Positions 1 to 9,706 of a DNA stretch of 64,000 bases are shown piece by piece. The notes below the pieces were generated by a model that was given only the letters and a program-made list of their open reading frames with translations, was not told the origin of the DNA and made no database searches. A program made the position numbers and the translations under genes. Origin of the DNA: Peribacillus frigoritolerans (GTDB lineage Bacteria > Bacillota > Bacilli > Bacillales > DSM-1321); contig NZ_JAUUTW010000014.1 of NCBI RefSeq assembly GCF_030676415.1, positions 1 to 64,000 on the forward strand. The letters run 5' to 3'. Every line of letters starts with the position of its first letter. Position 1 is the first letter of the stretch.

Positions 1-174
1 CTCTAGTATTTGCTCCAATTCCATGCGGAAACAGCTCAAAATCTTGTGTAACATTCGAACTCACGAGTATTTGCTCCAAATTCACGAGTAAATGGATGAA
101 TCTCACGAGTATTTCCTCCAATTTCACGAGTAAATGGCACTAATTCACGAGTAACGCTGAATCTCTCTAGTATT
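1..174 (+). repeat. 21-bp-period TCACGAGTA array (locus 1)
   Basis: The 9-mer TCACGAGTA starts at 61, 82, 103, 124 and 145, exactly 21 bp apart, with degenerate copies at about 2, 42 and 166. The 12-bp fillers alternate between two types (one beginning TTTGCTCC or TTTCCTCC, the other beginning AATGG), giving a 42-bp super-period. No reading frame or CRISPR-like spacer structure is present. Related arrays occur at 40179-40230 and 55382-55474. Confidence 0.85.
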
Positions 175-225
175 GCTTCATAGTTTTGATTTCCCTAATA
201 AACCGGGAAATCATGCATTTGACCA

Positions 226-270
226 AAATAAAAAGCGGCCTTTTTCCTCTAAAAGAGAATAAGGCCGCTT
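226..270 (-). terminator. Intrinsic terminator of the iolW-like gene
   Basis: Inverted repeat with AAGCGGCC at 233-240 and GGCCGCTT at 263-270, extended by further pairing toward the loop. On the minus strand it is followed by a T-rich tract (226-232). It sits about 50 bp past the stop codon of the dehydrogenase at 318. A second small hairpin (GATTTCCC/GGGAAATC, 188-212) lies just beyond. Confidence 0.8.
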
Positions 271-317
271 ATCATTCAGTTTTTCTCATTTCATATTGTT
301 ATAGGGGGGAATGACTT

Positions 318-1361
318 TCATTTAATATAAATGGCTTTCTTCCCTTTACTGCTTTCAAAGGCCGCATCAATGATTTTAATGACCGATAACCCTTCTTGGG
401 CAGTGACTGGCGCTTTGTTCCCGCTCAATATACTCTCGGCAATTCCCTGATAATATGTTAAATAAGAACCATGCAGTGTTTCAATGGTTTCATGTGTCTC
501 ATTTTCTCCTTCAACCGTAACCAGCTTACCATAGAATTCAGGTTCATCTGCCCCCCAAGAGTCATCCATCGGTTTTTTCCCCTCACTTAGGGCTGCCTCT
601 TGGCAGTCAAGACCATACTTGATAAATGATCCTTTACTTCCATGCACCTGGTACCGCGGTCCATTAGACGGGACGATAGAGCCTGAATGCAAGATAACTC
701 TCAGCTTTTCATATCCTAATATCACATGGAAGTAATCATCCGTTTCTGCATTTTCTTTTTGGGAAAATACATCTGCCCAAACGAATTGCGGCAATCCAAA
801 CAAATGCAGTGCTTGATCAATGAGATGTGATCCTAAATCATAAAGCATACCTGATCCAGGGCCTGGTTTTTCCCTCCATCTATCCCTGACCACAGGCCTG
901 TATCGATCATAATGGACTTGGTATGTATTGATTTCCCCAAGCACTCCATCATCCAAAAGTTTTTTCACAGTCAAAAAGTCATTATCCCATCTCCGGTTAT
1001 GATAGACACTTAATAGCAGATTCCTTTCCTCGGCAATCTTAATGAGCTCCTCTGCCTCCCAAGCTTCCACTACCATCGGCTTTTCGAGGATGACATGCTT
1101 CCCGGCTAACAAGCTTTGCTTGGCCATTTCAAAATGCAAACCACTCGGTGTCGTAATAACAGCCAAATCAATGGACGCGTCTTCAAGAATTTCCTCTAAG
1201 CTGCTTACCACTTCCACATCTTTCAAATCCTTTTGGACTTTTTCCTTATTGGAGCTGACAACTTTCGCTATTTGAAACTGCCCTAAAACACTTAATAATG
1301 GCGCGTGAAAAGTAGCTCCTGACAATCCGTACCCAACTATGCCCACTTTAATTTTTCTCAT
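318..1361 (-). CDS. iolW: Gfo/Idh/MocA-family inositol-type dehydrogenase (IolW/YvaA-like)
   Basis: NAD(P)-dependent oxidoreductase of the Gfo/Idh/MocA family, about 347 residues. The N-terminal Rossmann motif GIVGYGLSGATFHAPL is followed by the family signature EKP in VILEKPM. The C-terminal half carries YHNRRWDNDFLT, DLGSHLIDQALHLFG and GSIVPSNGPRYQ, which I recognise from B. subtilis YvaA/IolW, an NADPH-dependent scyllo-inositol dehydrogenase that reduces scyllo-inosose. I chose the ATG at 1361 because homologues begin near MRKIKVGIVG; an in-frame GTG at 1373 is the alternative. It stands alone, with its own terminator downstream. The substrate is inferred from similarity only. Confidence 0.82.
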   Translation of the reverse strand: MRKIKVGIVGYGLSGATFHAPLLSVLGQFQIAKVVSSNKEKVQKDLKDVEVVSSLEEILEDASIDLAVITTPSGLHFEMAKQSLLAGKHVILEKPMVVEAWEAEELIKIAEERNLLLSVYHNRRWDNDFLTVKKLLDDGVLGEINTYQVHYDRYRPVVRDRWREKPGPGSGMLYDLGSHLIDQALHLFGLPQFVWADVFSQKENAETDDYFHVILGYEKLRVILHSGSIVPSNGPRYQVHGSKGSFIKYGLDCQEAALSEGKKPMDDSWGADEPEFYGKLVTVEGENETHETIETLHGSYLTYYQGIAESILSGNKAPVTAQEGLSVIKIIDAAFESSKGKKAIYIK

Positions 1362-1435
1362 TTTCGTTCCCACTCGCTTTCTTGTTCCTCTTAAACATAC
1401 ATTTTATTATATTTCATTGTCCGGGTATGTATCTC

Positions 1436-1834
1436 TCAAAAAATGACGGACTGATTAATCAATTCTTTCAATACATTAATATCGATATCTGCCACTTTAT
1501 TGATGTACACACACCCTTTTCCGGAAGTGTGTTTTCCAAATGCCTGTAACAATTCTTCCCTTTTTTTATCCCCTGGAGAGAAATATAAACTGATTTTTGC
1601 TTTTCGAGGGGAAAAGCCTACCAGGGGGGCATTGCCTTCGTGACCTGATTCATATTTATAATGATAGATACCGAACCCAATGATGCTCGGTCCCCACATC
1701 TTTGCCTCATGACCTGTCGTTTTGGTAAAAACATCCAACAATTCATATGCATCTTCACGCTTTTTTGGATTATCGACGTTCTCAATGAACTCAATGAAAC
1801 TACTGTCAGTTTCTTTGGTTTTTTGTTCATACAT
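1436..1834 (-). CDS. DUF1801 domain protein
   Basis: A 132-residue soluble protein with the DUF1801 pattern: a helical N-terminus (residues 5-40), then KMWGPSIIGFGIYHYKY and a C-terminal half with ISLYFSP and GKGCVYINKVADID. Proteins of this fold are small and mostly uncharacterised; some relatives carry YdhG/YdeI names. The start is supported by GGAGG 8 nt before the ATG. It reads in the same direction as the dehydrogenase but is separated by about 75 bp, so co-transcription is possible but not shown. The function is unknown. Confidence 0.75.
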   Translation of the reverse strand: MYEQKTKETDSSFIEFIENVDNPKKREDAYELLDVFTKTTGHEAKMWGPSIIGFGIYHYKYESGHEGNAPLVGFSPRKAKISLYFSPGDKKREELLQAFGKHTSGKGCVYINKVADIDINVLKELINQSVIF

Positions 1835-2226
1835 GACCGGAACCTCCCCATACTAAAAGTTTGAAAAATGCAAAAGATATCCCTTGCTCAAAACTTCGTA
1901 CACTATATGATCGTGTTTTTAGATTGACGTGTATGTATACAGCCTTCATTACCGCTGAATTCCTAACTATTCAAATGATTGGCGGACAGGCTTCATTACT
2001 AATTCTCCAAGCTTCATGGCAAATCCTTCATTCAATACCCTTATATATTATAGAACATTGATTCGTTTTATTCTATTTTAAGAGCAAAGTTTATAAAGAT
2101 AAATCTTTTGCGCGTTTAAAATCAGTACTTAATCATAAAAATCCCTACGATCAGAAAATATAATTCCGATCGTAGATTTTTAGTGTATCAGTTGCGTTAA
2201 AAAGGCAAAATGCTGATTATCCAGAC
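1835..2226. other. Intergenic region with a bidirectional hairpin at 2137-2181
   Basis: No credible gene is seen here. The one feature is an inverted repeat, CTACGATC at 2145-2152 and GATCGTAG at 2168-2175, flanked on both sides by A/T runs, so it can act as a terminator in either direction. It most likely ends the nagP transcript, whose stop codon is at 2227. A short plus-strand frame at 1861-2061 lacks a ribosome binding site and family resemblance. Confidence 0.55.
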
Positions 2227-3702
2227 CTATTGCCGCCGGATCTTTTCAATTTCATCAGCTATGAACTGTACTTGTGTCCCCACGATGACTTGAATGCTTT
2301 GGGGACCCACGATATTGATTCCAGCAACCCCTGTTGATTTTATTTTATTTTGATCGACAGCTCCCATATTCTCCACCTCGACCCTTAATCGGGTAACGCA
2401 GTTATCTACAGATGTTACGTTAGCGTCTCCGCCTAATCCCTCATAAATAGCGGTAGCCATTCCAAAGAATTTACTCTCATTATTCCCGCCTTGACTGTTG
2501 ACTGCTTCCGCAATCGCTCCTCCACCATCAAGCTCTTCTTCTGTATCATCTTCTCTGCCGGGAGTCATTAAATTGAACCTTGTTATTAAGAATCGGAATA
2601 AGAAATAGTAGATGACAGCAAAAGTCAGTCCTTGAAGAAGTAGCATATAAGGTTCATTTGCCAATGGCAATCTTGAACTTAAAACAAAGTCAATGAATCC
2701 TGCACTAAAACCGAACCCTGCTGTCCATTGGAAAGTCGCAGCGATAGCTAACGATATTCCTGTTAATAAGGCATGCACAACAAAAAGGGCTGGTGCAACA
2801 AACATGAAAGCAAATTCCAACGGTTCAGTAACGCCAGTGAAAAATGAAGCGAAACCGGCTGCGAGCATTAATGAGGCCACTTGTTTTTTCTTCCGTGATT
2901 TTGCCGAATGGTACATGGCAAGGGCCGCAGCCGGCAAACCGAACATCATGACGGGAAAGAATCCGGCTTGATACATACCTGTGGTTCCTTTTATTCCTGT
3001 TCCAGCCCAGAATTTACCGATATCGTTAAGTCCTATTACATCGAACCAGAATACGGAGTTTAACGCATGATGTAAACCTGTTGGTATCAAAAGCCGATTG
3101 AAGAATCCATAGAGTCCTGCTCCAGCAGCACCTAATTCACTTATTCCTTCCCCAAATATAACTAACCAGGAGTAGATGAGTGGCCATACGAAGAATAAAA
3201 TAAGAGAAACCAGTAACATGGCAACCGCAGTAAGGATCGGGACAAGGCGTTTACCGCTAAAGAAAGCGAATGCATCCGGCAGTTCGACCTTACTAAACCG
3301 ATTATACATAGCTGCCGCTATAAGACCCGAGAGGATTCCGACAAATGCATTTTCTATTTTCTCAAATGCTGGATTTACATCTTTTGCATCAATTCCCTGC
3401 AGCATCGCTACCGAGTCCGTGGAAAGCAATGTCGTTACGACTAGATAGGCTACCAGCCCGCTCAAAGCGGCGGCTCCATCTTTTCCTTTCGACATCCCCA
3501 ACGCCACTCCAACAGCAAACAAGATAGCCATATTGTCAATGATCGAAGAACCTGCTTTTATTAAGAAAGCTGCTAACGGACTTCCAGCTCCCCATCCTGC
3601 TGGATCTATCCAATAACCGATCCCCATTAAAATGGCGGCTGCCGGTAATACGGCTACTGGCAGCATCAAGGAACGTCCAATTTTTTGAAGATATTTTTTC
3701 AT
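2227..3702 (-). CDS. nagP: PTS N-acetylglucosamine transporter, EIICB
   Basis: Membrane permease that imports and phosphorylates N-acetylglucosamine using phosphate relayed from HPr/EIIA. About 370 residues of EIIC with roughly ten membrane segments begin with MLPVAVLPAAAILMGIGYW and include the glucose-family motif GVTEPLEFAFMFVAP. A linker follows, then an EIIB domain (about residues 410-491) with the phosphorylated cysteine in VDNCVTRLRVEV. No EIIA domain is attached, so a shared EIIA must serve it. GAGGAAAG precedes the ATG. It follows the MurNAc operon on the same strand but a terminator at 3854-3889 separates them, so it probably has its own promoter. A glucose or maltose PTS is less likely given the context. 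Confidence 0.85.
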   Translation of the reverse strand: MKKYLQKIGRSLMLPVAVLPAAAILMGIGYWIDPAGWGAGSPLAAFLIKAGSSIIDNMAILFAVGVALGMSKGKDGAAALSGLVAYLVVTTLLSTDSVAMLQGIDAKDVNPAFEKIENAFVGILSGLIAAAMYNRFSKVELPDAFAFFSGKRLVPILTAVAMLLVSLILFFVWPLIYSWLVIFGEGISELGAAGAGLYGFFNRLLIPTGLHHALNSVFWFDVIGLNDIGKFWAGTGIKGTTGMYQAGFFPVMMFGLPAAALAMYHSAKSRKKKQVASLMLAAGFASFFTGVTEPLEFAFMFVAPALFVVHALLTGISLAIAATFQWTAGFGFSAGFIDFVLSSRLPLANEPYMLLLQGLTFAVIYYFLFRFLITRFNLMTPGREDDTEEELDGGGAIAEAVNSQGGNNESKFFGMATAIYEGLGGDANVTSVDNCVTRLRVEVENMGAVDQNKIKSTGVAGINIVGPQSIQVIVGTQVQFIADEIEKIRRQ

Positions 3703-3853
3703 TCCGCTTTCCTCCTGACAATTACTGATTTAGGGCAAACCCCATATTCTATTAGACAACGGTTCCGTCCATTTTAGAACTTCATTTCATTTATAAATTT
3801 GGCTATATTCAGGAATAAAGTCTTAGCGATTTACTCCTCCTTCGAAAGTTCAT

Positions 3854-3889
3854 AAAAAAAAGAAAAGTCCAACCGGACTTTTCTTTTTT
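3854..3889 (-). terminator. Intrinsic terminator after namZ
   Basis: Near-perfect hairpin AAAAGTCC/GGACTTTT with flanking A and T runs, directly after the namZ stop codon. It divides the MurNAc operon from nagP. Confidence 0.85.
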
Positions 3890-3892
3890 CAC

Positions 3893-5131
3893 TTATTTAT
3901 AGAGCAAGTAATTTTTGCGAACCTTTTTAAAAGCATCCTGCTTTACTTGATATTCTTTCATGATTTCATTTACTGATGAACCTTCTTCAATTCTCGACAT
4001 TACCCAGCCATTGCCAATCAATAAATTGAAATTGTTGGCTGCAAGGAATTCAAAATCACCAGGATATAGGTCCTGAATGGTCTTGATGATGTGAAGTCCA
4101 GTAGGCACAGCCTTGAATTCCTCTCGATCCGTTATATAAATTTCCACTCCGTGGCTAAGTTTACCTGCATGTTTTGAAAATGTAGGTGTAAAGGAGGCTG
4201 CCCTGAATTTTACTCCAGGTAACCTTAATGCATTTAATTTCCCAGCAAGCTCATCACTGTTTATATAAGGAGCACCAATCAACTCGAATGGTTTAGTCGT
4301 TCCTCTGCCTTCCGAGACATTCGTTCCCTCGATCAAGCCTGTAGCCGGATATACGAACGTAGTGGAAACTGTCGGCATATTCGGTGACGGCAAGACAAAA
4401 GGGAGACCAGTATCGTCATAATCCATATCTCGCTTCCAGCCTGTCATCTTGATGACCTTTAGATCTGCACCAATTTTAAATTCCTTATTGAACAAAGTCG
4501 CGAGTTCCCCAACAGTCATCCCATGCTTAAGCGGTATTGGGTACAAACCAACAAAAGATGAGAATTCAGGTTCAAGTACAGGCCCATCCACCGCCTCCCC
4601 GCCTTGTGGGTTCGGCCGGTCCAGCACGATAAAGGGGATATCATTTTCTTTGGCTGCTTCCATTGCATAAGCCATCGTGTAGATATAAGTGTAATAGCGC
4701 GTTCCGACATCCTGGATATCAAAAACAAGGACCTCAACATCCTTTAACATTTCAGGAGTCGGTTTTTTCGTTTTTCCATATAAGCTATAAACGGGCAACC
4801 CTGTTTTTTCATCAATATAATATTCAACGCTTGCACCAGCTTGCGCATCTCCACGCACTCCATGTTCAGGACCAAATAACGCTGTCAAATTAATATCCGG
4901 ATCATCATTAAGCAGATCGACGATGCTGGTTAATTTAGAATCGATGCCAGTTGGATTCGTAATCAAGCCGACTTTCTTTCCGCTTAACGCGTTCTTTTCT
5001 TCTTTTAAAAGAACTTCAATACCGGGACTGACCTTTTGTTTTTTCCTCTCTTTTACAGCGGTTACACCTTTTGAGGAAACGATGCCGATAGTCAACAGAC
5101 AAATGGTAAATAGGATTATCATTCTTTTCAA
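3893..5131 (-). CDS. namZ: Exo-beta-N-acetylmuramidase NamZ (DUF1343)
   Basis: Secreted exo-muramidase of the DUF1343/YbbC family, which removes MurNAc from the non-reducing end of peptidoglycan fragments. A signal peptide (residues 1-25) is followed by the family core: GKKVGLITNPTG, the FGPEHGVRGDAQAG motif, VLVFDIQDVGTRYYTY and FIVLDRPNPQGG. The 412-residue length is normal. The start is a TTG seven bases after GGGAGGG. It lies 13 bp downstream of nagZ, its partner in the B. subtilis muropeptide route: NagZ frees GlcNAc, NamZ frees MurNAc. Confidence 0.88.
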   Translation of the reverse strand: MKRMIILFTICLLTIGIVSSKGVTAVKERKKQKVSPGIEVLLKEEKNALSGKKVGLITNPTGIDSKLTSIVDLLNDDPDINLTALFGPEHGVRGDAQAGASVEYYIDEKTGLPVYSLYGKTKKPTPEMLKDVEVLVFDIQDVGTRYYTYIYTMAYAMEAAKENDIPFIVLDRPNPQGGEAVDGPVLEPEFSSFVGLYPIPLKHGMTVGELATLFNKEFKIGADLKVIKMTGWKRDMDYDDTGLPFVLPSPNMPTVSTTFVYPATGLIEGTNVSEGRGTTKPFELIGAPYINSDELAGKLNALRLPGVKFRAASFTPTFSKHAGKLSHGVEIYITDREEFKAVPTGLHIIKTIQDLYPGDFEFLAANNFNLLIGNGWVMSRIEEGSSVNEIMKEYQVKQDAFKKVRKNYLLYK

Positions 5132-5144
5132 ATTGCTTCCCTCC

Positions 5145-7085
5145 CTATTTTTTAATGGGTCTTTCAGATTTAATATCTAATCCATATCCAAATTCATAAA
5201 GGCTTTCATTGGGCTTAGTTACTGATGGTATATCGACCGGCAACGTGCCTTTAGGTTTTGATTCTCCAAAAATGGTCGAGATGCCTGCCGGGATATTTGG
5301 CTGTCTATAACGCCCATTCGAATACCCTTTAAACCCGTAAACAGCAAGAACCGCTTTCGCTTCTTCAAAGTTTGCAACATCATAAGGGTTTCTTAAACTC
5401 ATTAAAACAAATTCTTTATCTTTCTTCTTAGCATGATTCATGACCGCCCTAGGGAAGGCTGTCGCCCACTTCGACGAGTCTTGAATGCTATCATCTATCA
5501 CTCCATCATTGACAGCCGGATCGTTTTTGACAATATAGGAACCAGTTATGACAAAGTCCGATTCATCAATGAGTCTGGCCACTTGATCAGTAAATGACTT
5601 TCCTGTAAAACTCATACCCGTTATTTGGACTTTCTTTATTTTCTGTTTATCAGCTAATTCGCTGATGCTCCTGGACATGGATTCAACTTGGTCATCAAAA
5701 GGAGCAAGAATTAAAACTTTATCATTTTTCTTAGGTTTGAAAGGCAATGTTTTGTCTTCATTTTTCAATAGAGTGATGGCATCTTCCGCGATTTTCCTTT
5801 CTTTTTTCAAATGATCTTCATTCCCGACCACTTGAAGCGCGGTTTCGATTTTTTTATCGATCGGAGTATCATCAGGGTTTAATATCCCTCTTTTCACTTT
5901 CAGTTCAAGTATCCTCGTTACGGATTGATTGACTTGACCAAGAGGAATTTCCCCGCTTTCCACTGCTGCCTTCACTGCATTGAATACAGAGGTTATATTC
6001 TTTTCCATTTGAAGCGAATTAACCTGTGCAGGCATCAATGCAATATCAACACCAGATTTCAGGGCAAGGATCACAGCTTCTTCCTGTCCGAAGTTATCCG
6101 CGATGGCTTTCATATTCAAAGCATCTGTGACCACAACTCCGTCAAAACCCATTTCTTCACGTAATAGACCCGTAATGACCTTTTGTGACAACGTTGCAGG
6201 AACCATAATTTCTTGTCCGTCTTTTTTACTGATATACGTCGTGTCATCGAATGCAGGAAATTGAACATGTGCAGTCATCATCATATCAACTCCAGCATCG
6301 ATGGCCCTTTGGAAAGGAACCAACTCGATGGAACGCAAACGTTCTTTATCATGAGAAACAAGGGGGAGACCATAATGACTATCGACTGCTGTATCTCCGT
6401 GGCCAGGGAAATGCTTGGTCGTTGCTATCATGTTCTGATTTTGCAATCCTTTTATCGTCTGAATGCCAAGCTTAGATACTAGTTCCGGATCAGAACTGAA
6501 GGAACGAACGCCAATAACAGGATTTCCGGGATTATTATTGACATCGACAGACGGCCCGAAATTGACATTTATGCCAAGTGACGACAGTTCCTTGCCAATG
6601 ATTTCTCCAGATTGATAAGCGTAACTCTCTTTTCTGGCTGCACCAAGTGCCATATTACCAGGAAGGTTCGTTCCAGTTTGAAGGCGCGTAACGATTCCTC
6701 CTTCCTGATCAATCGTTATGAACAGCGGAAGGTCCGGGCTTGCCATCTGCAAACCATCGGTGAGCCGAACCGTTTGTTCGGTATCGACTACATTCTCAGC
6801 AAACAGAATAACACCGCCCAGTTGATATTTTTTGATGATGCTTGCAACTTCTGAGTTCATTTCAATAAACCCGGTCGCCTTCACTTCTCCTTGTTTTTGC
6901 CAATTACGAAAATCCGGCATGAGCATTTGTCCGACTTTTTCATCGATTGTCATGTTTTCTACGATTTCCTGAATATCAGATACTGATTTTTCATTCTCTG
7001 ATCCCTTTGCTGTCGCATTCCCTCCCAGAATGGATAAAACAAAGAATAATGCGATTCCAGCAGGGGCACATATCCTTTTTATCAT
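5145..7085 (-). CDS. nagZ: Secreted beta-N-acetylhexosaminidase NagZ (GH3)
   Basis: Glycoside hydrolase family 3 enzyme of 646 residues that cleaves GlcNAc from GlcNAc-MurNAc fragments of the cell wall. A signal peptide covers residues 1-27. The catalytic domain shows [12 protein letters not shown], the loop [14 protein letters not shown] carrying the His of the Asp-His dyad, and the nucleophile region [14 protein letters not shown] second alpha/beta domain (about residue 430 onward) is present, as in the two-domain Bacillus enzyme and unlike the short Gram-negative form. AGGGAGGAAG precedes the ATG. A 211-bp gap separates it from mupG upstream, unusually long for this compact operon. Confidence 0.9.
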   Translation of the reverse strand: MIKRICAPAGIALFFVLSILGGNATAKGSENEKSVSDIQEIVENMTIDEKVGQMLMPDFRNWQKQGEVKATGFIEMNSEVASIIKKYQLGGVILFAENVVDTEQTVRLTDGLQMASPDLPLFITIDQEGGIVTRLQTGTNLPGNMALGAARKESYAYQSGEIIGKELSSLGINVNFGPSVDVNNNPGNPVIGVRSFSSDPELVSKLGIQTIKGLQNQNMIATTKHFPGHGDTAVDSHYGLPLVSHDKERLRSIELVPFQRAIDAGVDMMMTAHVQFPAFDDTTYISKKDGQEIMVPATLSQKVITGLLREEMGFDGVVVTDALNMKAIADNFGQEEAVILALKSGVDIALMPAQVNSLQMEKNITSVFNAVKAAVESGEIPLGQVNQSVTRILELKVKRGILNPDDTPIDKKIETALQVVGNEDHLKKERKIAEDAITLLKNEDKTLPFKPKKNDKVLILAPFDDQVESMSRSISELADKQKIKKVQITGMSFTGKSFTDQVARLIDESDFVITGSYIVKNDPAVNDGVIDDSIQDSSKWATAFPRAVMNHAKKKDKEFVLMSLRNPYDVANFEEAKAVLAVYGFKGYSNGRYRQPNIPAGISTIFGESKPKGTLPVDIPSVTKPNESLYEFGYGLDIKSERPIKK

Positions 7086-7296
7086 TTAGGCTTCCTCCCT
7101 TGTATACTTTTTAGTTCTGTTAGCAACAATTCCATATCCACTGCCATGAAGGGGTAAAAATGAATGGAAATGAACGATATAGATCCTATAAAGAAATCAA
7201 GGCAGCATGGGGAATCCCAGCAGCCGCCTCTTTTAACAAGCCTTCATGAAATATATCCAGTTATCCCTGTATGATTGATTCATAGAGCCCAATTGG

Positions 7297-8307
7297 TCAC
7301 TCAATTATAAGTTTTATCGTTTGACCAGGCTTTAGAAGGGACAGCAAGGGAATATCTTCTTCTATAACACTCCCTATCACATTAACTCGGTGATTTGCCC
7401 CTAGGTCTCTCTTGCAAATTTGGACCTCTCCCCGATATCTTCCGTAAGCATCATTGTCCATCGTTATGGATCCAAGGCTGCGTGCCACTGTATTACTCGG
7501 CTCAACATTTGCTGTGACCCGGGTATTCTGCAGCCGGAAAACATCTTGAGAAACATCTGGCCTCAATTTATACTGACCGCTTTGCAAGAGTGGGGATTCC
7601 ATTCTAACAGTTGGAATATTCAGGTTTTTGTAGGCAATTAGATTCTCAAGTAGATTATTCTCCGTTCCTTGATCTCCAACGTAAACTCCTTCAACATGCT
7701 GAATCAGTTCAATACCGGCAGCGTAAGGATTCATCAACCTGTGTTTTTCAAGCGTTGGAAGTCCCTCATGTAGAGGACCGCGTTTACTTCCTGAACCCGG
7801 GATGAAAGCAAAAATCGGTATGCCGTATTTCTTGAACATTCGATTTTGTTCATGAAAGAACTCTTCCTTAAGGCCCGTTTCGGGCCTTGGATAAAAGTTA
7901 TGCCAAGCTATCAGACTTTCCGGTTCCACACCACCCCCAAGCACGGCTAAAAGTTCATCTTCATTCAACGTACTTGCATTTAGTGAGAGGGAAAATACCT
8001 TAGATAAAGATATGACCGTTTCTTTATCAAACCCATCATCAAGGCGAATACCTTTAATACCTAAATGCCATAAATCCGTAAATTTGCTAATCCCCAAATG
8101 ATCAAGCGTGTTTAATGAGACATCTGCATGGATTTCCATTCCATAGGCCTCTGAAAGCTTTAAAAGCTTGATCATCCTCTTCACGAGGTCACCCTTTTCT
8201 TCAGGAATATGGAGCGAGGTAAATGCCCTCTTCACTCCTTGGTTAGCAGCATGTATGATTTGTGTTTCTGCATGCGGGTCTTGTAGATAAAAAGAGATTC
8301 CGATCAC
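7297..8307 (-). CDS. mupG: 6-phospho-N-acetylmuramidase MupG (DUF871)
   Basis: Cytoplasmic hydrolase of the DUF871 family. The Staphylococcus aureus member MupG splits MurNAc-6-phosphate-GlcNAc taken up by MurP into MurNAc-6P and GlcNAc. The 336 residues show the family landmarks FTSLHIPEE near residue 30, HNFYPRPETGL mid-protein and RGPLHEGLPTLEKHR, followed by a C-terminal cyclophilin-like barrel. It starts with a GTG overlapping the murP stop codon (GTGA), which implies translational coupling. B. subtilis lacks this gene; here it coexists with nagZ and namZ, so both disaccharide and monosaccharide routes are encoded. Confidence 0.87.
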   Translation of the reverse strand: MIGISFYLQDPHAETQIIHAANQGVKRAFTSLHIPEEKGDLVKRMIKLLKLSEAYGMEIHADVSLNTLDHLGISKFTDLWHLGIKGIRLDDGFDKETVISLSKVFSLSLNASTLNEDELLAVLGGGVEPESLIAWHNFYPRPETGLKEEFFHEQNRMFKKYGIPIFAFIPGSGSKRGPLHEGLPTLEKHRLMNPYAAGIELIQHVEGVYVGDQGTENNLLENLIAYKNLNIPTVRMESPLLQSGQYKLRPDVSQDVFRLQNTRVTANVEPSNTVARSLGSITMDNDAYGRYRGEVQICKRDLGANHRVNVIGSVIEEDIPLLSLLKPGQTIKLIIE

Positions 8308-9674
8308 TTAAATTCAACCGCCATTTCATCTTTAAATCCGAACAGATACGTAAAAATAAATCCTGCTATATAGGAAATGAACAACCCAGCCAGGAATAGA
8401 GCGATTTGGTTTGGATGAACTAAAAAGGTAAGCGGCAGTCCGGACACACCGATGGACGACGTTGCGATTCCGAATTGAGCTTGGAATGCGCCGCCTACTC
8501 CTGCACCTAAACATGCAGTTAAGAACGGCCTGCCCAATGGCAGGGTCACTCCAAATATAAGCGGTTCACCGATACCTAGCATCCCGGAAGGAAGGCCTCC
8601 TCCGATAGCTCTCTTCAAACTTGCTTTCTTCGTTTTCATATAGATGGCAAATGCCGCTCCCACTTGGCCCGCACCACCCATTGCCAAAATGGGAAGCAGT
8701 GGATCATCACCAATCGAATTGATCAATTCCAGATGGACAGGGGTTAAACCTTGATGTATACCAGTAATGACGAGAGGGAGGAAGGCCGCACCAAGCACGA
8801 ATCCAGCCACAACACCACCGAAATCCAAAACATTCAATAACCCAGTCGTAATGGCATCCGATAAAAACCCTCCTACCGGCATAAATACAATGTAAGTGAC
8901 AATCCCAGTAATGAGTAAAGCGATGGTTGGCGTCAAAATGATATCCAGTGATTGAGGAATGAATTTCCTGACCTGTTTTTCCACCAAGGCTATGAAAATA
9001 GCTGCAAAGAGGACTCCTATCAACCCACCGCGGCCAGGGAGCAAATTTTCACCGAACAATGAAATGTCGCCGACGGCCGGGTTTATGACCAAGATACCTG
9101 CAAGTGCACCAAGTGCAGGTGATCCACCATATTCTTTTGCTGCATTAGTCCCAACCAAAATCCCCAAGTAGGCAAACAGCCCCGATCCGATAACGGTTAA
9201 AATGATGGCTAATTGCGATTCTGCTGCAAGCCAGCCCGCTTGAACGATTGCTTTTGTAATACCGGTAATCAAACCTGATGCCACCAAGGCGGGAATTAAA
9301 GGGATGAAAATACTTGCAATCCTGCGTAAAAAAAGTTTAAACGGTTTTGCGTTTTTCCTATCAATCTCTGATTTATTCTTCGAGGCTACTTCATTTAAGT
9401 TCAAATCGCCAGAAGATTCCTCCAAAAGCTTTTCAAATTCTGTATGAACCTTGTTCACCACGCCTGGCCCGAGGACGATTTGTATCGTTTCCTCTTCAAT
9501 GACGCCAAAAACGCCTTCCGTATTTTTTATATCTTCCATTTTTACTTTGGAACGATCGATTGGCAGTACCCTTAGTCTAGTCATACAATGTGCAGCATCG
9601 GCAACATTAGATGCCCCACCTAATTTCCCCAATAACTCTTCTGCTAAACTGGCGTACTTATCCCCCTTACCCAT
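8304..9674 (-). CDS. murP: PTS MurNAc (and MurNAc-GlcNAc) transporter, EIIBC
   Basis: Permease that imports N-acetylmuramic acid or its disaccharide as the 6-phosphate. The domain order is EIIB (residues 1-90, phospho-cysteine in DAAHCMTRLRV) then EIIC (about 110-450, about ten membrane segments, with GIGEPLIFGVTLPLG). No EIIA domain is fused, as in E. coli and B. subtilis MurP. It sits between the regulator murR and the phospho-muramidase mupG, with which it overlaps by 4 bp. The neighbouring mupG suggests the disaccharide is a real substrate, as in S. aureus. Confidence 0.9.
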   Translation of the reverse strand: MGKGDKYASLAEELLGKLGGASNVADAAHCMTRLRVLPIDRSKVKMEDIKNTEGVFGVIEEETIQIVLGPGVVNKVHTEFEKLLEESSGDLNLNEVASKNKSEIDRKNAKPFKLFLRRIASIFIPLIPALVASGLITGITKAIVQAGWLAAESQLAIILTVIGSGLFAYLGILVGTNAAKEYGGSPALGALAGILVINPAVGDISLFGENLLPGRGGLIGVLFAAIFIALVEKQVRKFIPQSLDIILTPTIALLITGIVTYIVFMPVGGFLSDAITTGLLNVLDFGGVVAGFVLGAAFLPLVITGIHQGLTPVHLELINSIGDDPLLPILAMGGAGQVGAAFAIYMKTKKASLKRAIGGGLPSGMLGIGEPLIFGVTLPLGRPFLTACLGAGVGGAFQAQFGIATSSIGVSGLPLTFLVHPNQIALFLAGLFISYIAGFIFTYLFGFKDEMAVEFK

Positions 9675-9706
9675 TCAAAAGCCCCCTTTGTCAAATCTCG
9701 TATCAA

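Noticed and set aside
61-153. CRISPR array at locus 1
   Set aside because: The conserved core is only 9 bp, the period is 21 bp, and fillers repeat rather than being unique. No cas genes are present.
1861-2061. Plus-strand 66-codon frame as a gene
   Set aside because: No ribosome binding site, no recognisable family, and composition typical of intergenic DNA.
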